Shown here: positions 1 through 5,158 of the stretch, piece after piece | Numbering within the stretch: the stretch's first letter is position 1 | Layout of the letters: every line of letters starts with the position of its first letter | The notes under the pieces: model-generated | Told to the model about the DNA's origin: nothing | Database searches by the model: none | The model's input: the letters and a program-made list of their open reading frames with translations, nothing else | Origin: Clostridiales bacterium UBA4653 | GTDB taxonomy: Bacteria; Bacillota; Clostridia; Oscillospirales; CAG-272 | Assembly (NCBI GenBank): GCA_002405565.1 | Contig: DHMB01000072.1 | Coordinates: 6,841 to 11,998 of the forward strand | Length of the DNA: 5,158 bases | Reading direction: 5' to 3' | Position numbers and translations under genes: made by a program

Positions 1-1
1 G

Positions 2-1342
2 CAGGAGGAGGTTCGCGCGTTTTCCGAAATGATCTTCCAGATAACGGTTCAGTCTATCTTCTTCGGAATGCTTGTCGCGATAGTGCTTTCGTTCTTCCTC
101 GCAAAAGCGATAACCTCGCCCATAAGAGCGCTGACAGTCAGCGCGAAGAGAATTTCCGCGGGGGAATTCTCGGAGGAGGTCAAGGTCGGCTCGAGCGACG
201 AGATAGGCACGCTTGCCGTCACCTTCAATAACATGAAAAACGTGCTCAAAAGCACGCTTGACGAAATATCCGGCGAAAGGGAAAAGTTTGAAACGCTCTT
301 CCTTTACCTCAATGACGCCGTCATCGCCTTTGACAGTCAGGGCAGGCTCATGCACATAAACAAAACGGCGAAAAAGCTCTTCGGTTATGAAGAAAACAGC
401 GATTTTTCCTTCTCATATATGATGAAGGTTCTTCAGATCGATTACAGGGACGTTTCGGGCAAATACAGAGAAAGCAAGAATTATGTCATAAGCGACGTCA
501 TCTTTGACGGCAAAGCCCTTGATATAACCTTTGCCGAATTCAGATATACGCAGAGCGATGACGAAAGCGCGGGTATCATGTGCGTTATCCACGATAATAC
601 GGGCAGATATGAGCTTGATAAGTCCCGCAGGGAATTCGTTGCGGACGTTTCACACGAGCTCCGCACGCCGCTTACGAGCATAAAGGGCGCCGTCGAAACG
701 GTGCTTGAATATCCTCAGCTGGACGAGGAATCAAAGAACAATTTCCTCCGGATGGCTGTTGAAGAGTGCGACAGAATGACGAGAATAGTCAGCGAGCTGC
801 TTGTCCTTTCCCGTCTTGACAACAACCGCACGGCATGGAAGGTCGAGACCTTTGACATCGGCGATTTCTGCCGTCGTCTGCACGATATAATGGCGGTTGA
901 CGCCGGCAACCACGGGCACACGCTGACATGCAACTGCGACGATGATATCCCTCCCGTCACGGGGGACAAGGAAAAGCTCCAGCAGGTGCTGATAAACATT
1001 GTTGCGAATGCCGTCAAATATACGCCGGACGGCGGAAAAATCGATATTTCCGCAAAGGCGGACGGGGATTCCGTCGTCATAAGCGTGAAGGATAACGGAA
1101 TGGGTATTCCCGAAGAGGACATACCGAGAATATTTGAAAGATTTTACAGGGTCGAGAAGGCGCGCACCTCCGATACGGGAGGAACGGGCCTCGGCCTTGC
1201 GATAGCGAAGGAGATCGTCGACGCACACGGCGGTCAGATCTGGCTTGAATCGGAGGTCGGACGTGGGACGACGGTATATGTCCGTCTGCCTTATGTCGCA
1301 AACCTTCCGGGCGAGATCGGAACAGAGACGGCGGGCGTCTGA
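2..1342 (+). CDS. walK: WalK/VicK-type sensor histidine kinase, 5'-truncated by the window edge
   Basis: Membrane sensor kinase that autophosphorylates on His and passes the phosphate to a response regulator, presumably WalR encoded upstream. The reading frame is open to the left edge, so the start, first TM and extracytoplasmic sensor lie outside; 446 codons are visible (numbered from base 2). In order: TM about 14-34, HAMP about 36-89 (begins near ITSPIRAL), PAS about 92-205, HisKA with the H-box VSHELRTP and phospho-accepting His218 (bases 653-655), then HATPase_c with N-box Asn336, G1 DNGMGIP from residue 364, F-box IFERFYR and G2 GGTGLGL from residue 393. The HExxT motif used for phosphatase activity is intact. 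All catalytic boxes are present, so it should be active. The H-box flank also resembles PhoR, so on domains alone it could be a PhoR-like kinase. The yycH and yycI neighbours are what favour WalK. B. subtilis WalK is about 611 aa, suggesting roughly 165 residues are missing here. Confidence 0.9.
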   Translation, partial: QEEVRAFSEMIFQITVQSIFFGMLVAIVLSFFLAKAITSPIRALTVSAKRISAGEFSEEVKVGSSDEIGTLAVTFNNMKNVLKSTLDEISGEREKFETLFLYLNDAVIAFDSQGRLMHINKTAKKLFGYEENSDFSFSYMMKVLQIDYRDVSGKYRESKNYVISDVIFDGKALDITFAEFRYTQSDDESAGIMCVIHDNTGRYELDKSRREFVADVSHELRTPLTSIKGAVETVLEYPQLDEESKNNFLRMAVEECDRMTRIVSELLVLSRLDNNRTAWKVETFDIGDFCRRLHDIMAVDAGNHGHTLTCNCDDDIPPVTGDKEKLQQVLINIVANAVKYTPDGGKIDISAKADGDSVVISVKDNGMGIPEEDIPRIFERFYRVEKARTSDTGGTGLGLAIAKEIVDAHGGQIWLESEVGRGTTVYVRLPYVANLPGEIGTETAGV

Positions 1343-1359
1343 AAACAGCGTAGACCTAA

Positions 1360-1367
1360 AGAAAGGA
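1360..1367 (+). promoter_or_regulatory. Ribosome binding site of yycH
   Basis: AGAAAGGA matches eight bases of the complement of the usual Firmicutes 16S 3' tail (AGAAAGGAGGTGATC). It lies 13 bases before the ATG at 1381. When aligned on that tail, the start is 21 bases from the motif's first position, close to the 20 seen at yycI. This supports ATG 1381 over the out-of-frame ATG at 1371, which would be only 11 bases away. No promoter or terminator is visible in the gap 1343-1380. Confidence 0.7.
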
Positions 1368-1380
1368 CGGATGGGCGAAA

Positions 1381-2793
1381 ATGAAGGAAAACAAAGCCAT
1401 TGAAACGGTAAAAACAGTCGTTTGCGCGGTGCTTCTTGTGTCGCTCGTCTGTCTTTGCACGATATACATATTCGGTTTCGGAAAGGTGCAGAGCGCCGAG
1501 CTTTCGAGGTCGCTCATGGCGTCGTTGAGACGTCAGTCGTCAAAGAACGAATATGCAAAATATTTTGACGCCGGTTGTGTCACGCCGGAATTCATCGGCG
1601 TCAGCTCAGCGGACGGAAGGCATATCGGAATGTTTTCGGACACGGAGGACGCAAAGGTCGTTACGCTTTATAAGAGCTTTTCGGAATACCTTGCGTCGAC
1701 GCTCGGCGAGGACGGAAAGGTCTCCGCGCTGTCGGGAGTCGCGGGGGAAAGAATGTGGCGCGACGCGCTTTCCGGCGACAATGTCTATATGAGCTTTTGC
1801 GGCGAGCTGCCGCGGTCGATGATATATTTTATGACCTTTACGGATTCGCCCGCCGGGAAGATCGGCGATGAATTCATAAGCGAGCTGATAATATACCCCT
1901 CCGGCGAGCCGACGGAGATAGAAGGGACGGATATAAACGGCGGAAAGACCGTTTCAAAGCTGTATCCTTTTTCCGTTATAGCGAGAAACCGTCATGGCGA
2001 ATATTATCTTTTCGAATCCGATCTGATACCGGAATCGTATCTTGACGTGTATTTTAACAGAGAAAGAATTTTTTCATATAATATGTCGGGGGCATTTTCT
2101 TTTGAATTTGAATATGCCGACGGCTACGCCGGGATGACCGTCAGAACGGAGAGTCTTTCCGTGCCCGAGGTGTTTGTCGTCGCGCGCGATATGACTGAAA
2201 GCGAAGCCGCAATCTCCCGCATGACGGGGGCACTCGGCATAAACTATGAAAAGTCGGCAAAGTATTACGAAAGCGACGGCGCCGTTTCGTATATAGAAGA
2301 AGGACAGAACATAAGGCTCAGCCGCGACGGAAAGCTCGTCTATACGGTGACGGGAAGCGCAGGCGGCGTGAAGGTGAATTCAGGCGTCGGCGGCGCGGAT
2401 ATTTATGATTACGTCGGCATGGCGATAAAGCTGATAAAAGAATCCGGCGCGGGCGACCCGGCGGACATAAAGCTCCGCGGCGTATACAAAAACGGCAAAA
2501 ATACCGAGGTCGTTTTCGGATATTCATGCAATAACATCTCCGTTTTTGACGGTGACAGCGACCTTTTGCGCTTTGAATTCAGCGGGGAAACGCTTGTCTT
2601 TGCGTCTCTGACGGTTTATGACATCCAGTCGACAAAGATATACAGCGCCTGTCCGCGCAGATGGTATGCCGATATATACGGCGAAGAAAAACTCGGTTCG
2701 GGAAGACTTATCCCGTTTTATACCGTCCCCGGGACGGAAAAATCCGTCGGCGCGACATGGCTTTTTGAAAAAGCGGCGGAGGTGACTGAATAA
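1381..2793 (+). CDS. yycH: YycH-like membrane-anchored regulator of the WalK kinase
   Basis: Probable extracytoplasmic regulator of the upstream kinase. In B. subtilis and S. aureus, YycH and YycI contact WalK through their membrane segments and adjust its activity. The 470 aa protein is close to B. subtilis YycH (about 455 aa). It has a short basic N-terminus (MKENKAIETVK), one TM helix at about 10-33 and no cleavable-looking signal site, leaving the rest outside the membrane. The body is rich in beta-type patterns with scattered acidic and aromatic residues. The C-terminal stretch about 419-452, with the motif SACPRRWYADIYG, resembles the last domain of this family. Four cysteines (66, 140, 383, 424) lie in the extracytoplasmic part. 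The family diverges quickly, so the call rests on size, topology and position between walK and yycI as much as on residues. Start ATG 1381 is chosen from the Shine-Dalgarno spacing and the TM placement. It ends overlapping the next gene by one base. Confidence 0.8.
   Translation: MKENKAIETVKTVVCAVLLVSLVCLCTIYIFGFGKVQSAELSRSLMASLRRQSSKNEYAKYFDAGCVTPEFIGVSSADGRHIGMFSDTEDAKVVTLYKSFSEYLASTLGEDGKVSALSGVAGERMWRDALSGDNVYMSFCGELPRSMIYFMTFTDSPAGKIGDEFISELIIYPSGEPTEIEGTDINGGKTVSKLYPFSVIARNRHGEYYLFESDLIPESYLDVYFNRERIFSYNMSGAFSFEFEYADGYAGMTVRTESLSVPEVFVVARDMTESEAAISRMTGALGINYEKSAKYYESDGAVSYIEEGQNIRLSRDGKLVYTVTGSAGGVKVNSGVGGADIYDYVGMAIKLIKESGAGDPADIKLRGVYKNGKNTEVVFGYSCNNISVFDGDSDLLRFEFSGETLVFASLTVYDIQSTKIYSACPRRWYADIYGEEKLGSGRLIPFYTVPGTEKSVGATWLFEKAAEVTE
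2778..2785 (+). promoter_or_regulatory. Strong ribosome binding site of yycI inside the yycH 3' end
   Basis: GGAGGTGA is fully complementary to the conserved anti-Shine-Dalgarno region and sits 7 bases before the yycI ATG at 2793. It lies within the last codons of yycH, whose stop overlaps the start (TAATG). This arrangement favours coupled or re-initiated translation, which would keep YycH and YycI in balance. Confidence 0.88.
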
Positions 2794-3716
2794 TGAGCTG
2801 GAAAAATCTCAAAATCTTTGCCATTGCCGTGCTGCTTGTCATGAATGTTTTCTTCGGAATCGAGGTCAGACGGCAATATAAGCGCATGAATTATTATTCG
2901 GAAAGCGAAATAGCGTCGGTCGGGAAGCTCCTCTCGGAAAGCGGGATTTCCGTCGGCGAAAAATATCTGCGGGCGAAAAAGGTTTCCGTTCCGGCGTATA
3001 TGAGAAATTACGGAGAAGAGGAGCTGGCGCTTGCCGTCGGCGCTCTTTTCGGCGACGTTTCGCGTGACGGGGAGGAGCTTGTCGCGCAGGGCGGCAGTTA
3101 TCGTTTTTCGCAGGACGGCACGTTTGAATACAGATCCGCGCAGGACGCCGTCATGCCGACGGCTCTTATGAGCTCGGATGACATCTCCGCAATATTCATG
3201 CTTGACAATTATTCCGAAAAGCTCGAAGCGGCGATGGAAAAAGCAATGCGCACGGGCGATATAAACTCGCTTCCGCAGAACAAAAAGGCGGAAAAAACGA
3301 GCGCCCGACTTTACCGTCTCTACGTCACGGACGACGGCAAATATTATGCGGCGATGTTTTTGCAGTATATAGGGAAAATGCAGACGTCGCAGGCGTTTTA
3401 TCTTGTCATCGATGCGGGCGGGAACGTCATTTCCGGAGAAGGCGAATTTTCTCTCCTCCTGCCGACGGAAAAGCTGAAAACGGACTGCGTCGACCTGCTC
3501 ACCGTCCTTTTTGACGAAAAGCGCTGGGCGGATGAAAATCTGCCTTCGCAGTCGACTGTGGCGGCGAAAAACCGTCTCGAGCTTTCCGCTCTTTATTACT
3601 CATATGACGTTTATCGCGCGGCGGACGGGAAGGAATATTATGTTCCCGTCATCAACCTCATTTATTCGGACGGCACGGCGCACAGTTATAATATGATCGA
3701 CGGAGTGAAAAAGTAA
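2793..3716 (+). CDS. yycI: YycI-like membrane-anchored regulator of the WalK kinase
   Basis: Probable partner of YycH in controlling WalK. The N-terminus, MSWKNLKIFAIAVLLVMNVF, follows the family pattern of M-x-W-x-K-x-K-x-I-F followed by a hydrophobic helix ending in LN-F. One TM helix at about 6-23 anchors the protein, and the rest is expected outside the cell. Next comes the typical segment SESEIASVGKLLSESGISV (about 36-54), then a domain ending near FYLVIDAGGNVISGEG. A last domain at about 260-303 includes YYVPVINLIYSDG, which fits the C-terminal YycH/YycI-type fold. The 307 aa length compares with about 280 in B. subtilis YycI. Only one cysteine (232) is present. The start is fixed by the strong Shine-Dalgarno and the one-base overlap with yycH. 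No terminator follows, so transcription may continue into murA. The name is well supported by context; the exact mode of action in this lineage is inferred. Confidence 0.85.
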   Translation: MSWKNLKIFAIAVLLVMNVFFGIEVRRQYKRMNYYSESEIASVGKLLSESGISVGEKYLRAKKVSVPAYMRNYGEEELALAVGALFGDVSRDGEELVAQGGSYRFSQDGTFEYRSAQDAVMPTALMSSDDISAIFMLDNYSEKLEAAMEKAMRTGDINSLPQNKKAEKTSARLYRLYVTDDGKYYAAMFLQYIGKMQTSQAFYLVIDAGGNVISGEGEFSLLLPTEKLKTDCVDLLTVLFDEKRWADENLPSQSTVAAKNRLELSALYYSYDVYRAADGKEYYVPVINLIYSDGTAHSYNMIDGVKK

Positions 3717-3724
3717 AAAAACTG

Positions 3725-3753
3725 TTGCAATTTGTCGCGTTATACAATATAAT
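3725..3753 (+). promoter_or_regulatory. Sigma-A type promoter of murA
   Basis: TTGCAA at 3725-3730 (four of six matches to TTGACA) and a perfect TATAAT at 3748-3753 are separated by an ideal 17-base spacer. They lie in the only AT-rich intergenic stretch of the window. Transcription would start near 3760, giving a leader of about 37 bases before the murA ATG. The -35 begins only nine bases after the yycI stop. A short inverted repeat, TTGT-N8-ACAA (3732-3747), sits in the spacer. This is a sequence-only prediction. Confidence 0.8.
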
Positions 3754-3780
3754 TTATTAAGGAACTCTTTCCGTCAGGCA

Positions 3781-3787
3781 AGAAAGG
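3781..3787 (+). promoter_or_regulatory. Ribosome binding site of murA
   Basis: AGAAAGG matches seven bases of the complement of the 16S tail and lies 9 bases before ATG 3797. The site is the same type as that of yycH (AGAAAGGA). It fixes the start so that the protein begins MEKIVIDGG, the usual MurA N-terminus. Confidence 0.75.
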
Positions 3788-3796
3788 TTTTTACAC

Positions 3797-5083
3797 ATGG
3801 AAAAGATAGTTATCGACGGCGGCGTGGGACTTAGCGGCAAGGTGGAGATAAGCGGGATGAAAAATGCCGCTGTTGCCGTTATTTTCGCATGCATAACCAC
3901 GGGCGACGTCTGTATTATAGAGAATCTTCCGAAGATAAGCGACGTCAGACAGTCGCTTGAAATGCTTTCGAGCATAGGCGCAAAAGTGCGCCCCATCGGC
4001 AAAAATGCCGTTGAAATCGATACAAGGCGCGTCAAAAACGATGTCGTGCCGTTTGAACTCGCAAGAAAAATGCGCGCGTCGTATTACCTTGCGGGGGCTT
4101 GCCTTGCGCGTTTCGGCTCTGCAAAGGTCGGTCTGCCCGGCGGTTGTGACTTCGGCTCCCGCCCCATCGACCAGCACATAAAAGCGTTTACAGCCATGGG
4201 CGCAACGGTTAACGTTTCCGGCGGATGTATGGAAGCCGTCACGGAGAGCGGGCTGAAAAGCGCGAACATCTTTTTTGACTGCGTTACGGTCGGCGCGACG
4301 ATAAACACGATTATCGCTTCCGTCCTCTGCGACGGGGTGACCGTCATTGAAAATGCCGCAAAGGAGCCGCATATAGTTGACCTTGCAAACTTCCTCAACT
4401 TCTGCGGAGCAAACATCACCGGCGCCGGCACCGACGTTATAAAGATAAAGGGCGTGGAAAAGCTCCACGGCTGTACATACAGTATCATCCCCGATATGAT
4501 CGAGGCGGGGACGTTCATGGTCGCAGCGGCGGCAACGGGCGGCAGGGTTTATATAAGCAATGTCATCCCAAAGCACCTGGAAGCGATCACCGCAAAGGTC
4601 TGCGAAATGGGCGCAGAGGTTGAAGAATATGACGAGGCTGTCATGGTCACCCGCAGGGGCGAACTGCTCGCGGCGAACGTCAAAACTCTTCCGTATCCCG
4701 GTTTCCCGACCGATATGAACCCGCAGATTGCAACGCTTATGTGCCTTGCAAACGGTACAAGTCATATTTCGGAGACCATCTGGGACGGCCGCTTCCGCTA
4801 TGTCGACGAGCTCCGCAGAATGGGCGCTTCAATAAAGGTTGACGGAAAGACCGCCGTTATAGAAGGCGTCGGAGCGCTGACGGGAGCATGCGTCAGAGCG
4901 GTTGACCTGCGTGCGGGCGCGGCAATGATAATTGCGGGACTTGCGTGCAACGGCAGGACGGAGATTGAAGACGTCCATTACATAGAGCGCGGATATGACG
5001 ATATCGTTTCAAAGCTCCGCTCGCTCGGCGCGAGAATAAGAAAGATAAACACTCCGGACGACGCGGATATGAAAATCGGATAA
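3797..5083 (+). CDS. murA: UDP-N-acetylglucosamine 1-carboxyvinyltransferase (MurA)
   Basis: Cytoplasmic enzyme that transfers enolpyruvate from PEP to the 3'-OH of UDP-GlcNAc, the first committed step of peptidoglycan synthesis and the target of fosfomycin. At 428 aa it is a normal length (E. coli 419) and collinear with the family throughout. Visible active-site residues are Lys22-Asn23 in SGMKNAA, Arg93 in KMRAS, the catalytic Cys117 in LPGGCDFGSRPID, Asp306 in FPTDMNPQ, Arg372 in DLRAG and Arg398 in HYIERGYDDI. Cys rather than Asp at 117 predicts the fosfomycin-sensitive type. UDP-GlcNAc-site stretches such as VGATIN and IENAAKEPHIVDLANFL are also clear. Many Firmicutes carry two paralogues (murAA and murAB, also called murZ); which one this is cannot be told from the window. 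It has its own promoter and is closed by a strong terminator. Thirteen cysteines are present, more than usual but plausible for an anaerobe's cytoplasmic enzyme. Confidence 0.98.
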   Translation: MEKIVIDGGVGLSGKVEISGMKNAAVAVIFACITTGDVCIIENLPKISDVRQSLEMLSSIGAKVRPIGKNAVEIDTRRVKNDVVPFELARKMRASYYLAGACLARFGSAKVGLPGGCDFGSRPIDQHIKAFTAMGATVNVSGGCMEAVTESGLKSANIFFDCVTVGATINTIIASVLCDGVTVIENAAKEPHIVDLANFLNFCGANITGAGTDVIKIKGVEKLHGCTYSIIPDMIEAGTFMVAAAATGGRVYISNVIPKHLEAITAKVCEMGAEVEEYDEAVMVTRRGELLAANVKTLPYPGFPTDMNPQIATLMCLANGTSHISETIWDGRFRYVDELRRMGASIKVDGKTAVIEGVGALTGACVRAVDLRAGAAMIIAGLACNGRTEIEDVHYIERGYDDIVSKLRSLGARIRKINTPDDADMKIG

Positions 5084-5086
5084 AGC

Positions 5087-5114
5087 AAAGCCCTCGCTTC
5101 GGCGAGGGCTTTTT
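5087..5114 (+). terminator. Intrinsic terminator of murA with a cUUCGg tetraloop
   Basis: A perfect 11-bp stem pairs 5087-5097 with 5102-5112, closed by C-TTCG-G, the exceptionally stable UUCG tetraloop. The run of T at 5110-5114 forms the U-tract, partly within the stem base. It begins three bases after the murA stop, so it ends this transcription unit. The opposite strand has only a broken T-run (TTTGCTTT), so it is mainly a forward-strand terminator. Confidence 0.95.
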
Positions 5115-5158
5115 GAGATAAAAGAGAAGAGGGAGAAGTGAAGAGAAGAAAGTTGTAC

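Noticed and set aside
3..29. ATG at 29 with an upstream AGGAGGAGG as a possible true start of the kinase
   Set aside because: The purine run lies about 17 bases from the ATG, well beyond the spacing at the other three genes. The frame is open to the edge and encodes a fitting TM-proximal sequence. Starting at 29 would remove the whole sensor region.
731..1228. A 165-codon minus-strand frame, and others nearby, antisense to the kinase ATPase domain
   Set aside because: All overlap conserved HATPase_c motifs on the + strand and show no family features of their own.
1343..1380. Search for a promoter or terminator between walK and yycH
   Set aside because: Only the yycH ribosome binding site is visible; there is no paired hexamer set or hairpin with a T-run.
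3723..3738. Possible WalR-type direct repeat (TGTTGC then TGTCGC) overlapping the murA -35
   Set aside because: The known WalR box is two TGT(A/T)A(A/T/C) hexamers five bases apart. Here the spacing is four and the second half matches poorly, so I do not call a WalR site.
3791..4765. A 324-codon open frame on the minus strand, antisense to murA
   Set aside because: It lies entirely over the unmistakable murA gene, its product has no recognisable domain and is rich in Cys, His and Arg as expected from reversed G/C-ending codons, and no ribosome binding site is evident.
1..5158. Search for tRNA or rRNA genes, riboswitches, CRISPR repeats, insertion sequences or attachment sites
   Set aside because: Coding sequence fills nearly the whole window, the only hairpin seen is the murA terminator, and no long direct or inverted repeats were noticed by reading.

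Overview
The window looks like chromosomal DNA from a Gram-positive-type anaerobe, most likely in Clostridia (Oscillospirales or a related lineage). The grounds are a WalK-type sensor kinase followed by YycH- and YycI-like proteins, a Firmicutes-specific arrangement, and ribosome binding sites that fit the usual Firmicutes 16S 3' end. Base composition is roughly balanced by eye, with many G/C third positions. The taxonomic call is inference; no rRNA gene is present.

Layout: all genes are on the + strand and tightly packed. Positions 2-1342 hold the 3' part of a sensor histidine kinase (last TM, HAMP, PAS, HisKA, HATPase_c), cut by the left edge of the window. A 38-base gap leads to yycH (1381-2793), which overlaps yycI (2793-3716) by one base in a TAATG junction with a near-perfect Shine-Dalgarno. 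An 80-base gap then carries a near-consensus sigma-A promoter (TTGCAA, 17 bases, TATAAT) in front of murA (3797-5083). Right after the murA stop is a strong intrinsic terminator with a cUUCGg loop (5087-5114). The last 44 bases are almost pure purine and hold no certain gene.

How the genes fit together: in Bacillus and relatives, WalK with its regulator WalR (not visible, probably just upstream) controls cell-wall hydrolases and growth-coupled wall turnover. YycH and YycI are membrane-anchored extracytoplasmic proteins that tune WalK. MurA carries out the first committed step of peptidoglycan synthesis. The window therefore joins wall sensing to wall precursor synthesis. No terminator is seen between yycI and murA, so murA can be read both from its own promoter and by readthrough from the walK-yycHI unit.

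I see no evidence of a novel system, mobile element, CRISPR array or RNA gene. This is mainly a core, conserved locus. The points worth a second look are the murA linkage, an internal promoter-like sequence in yycH, four extracytoplasmic cysteines in YycH, and some composition features.
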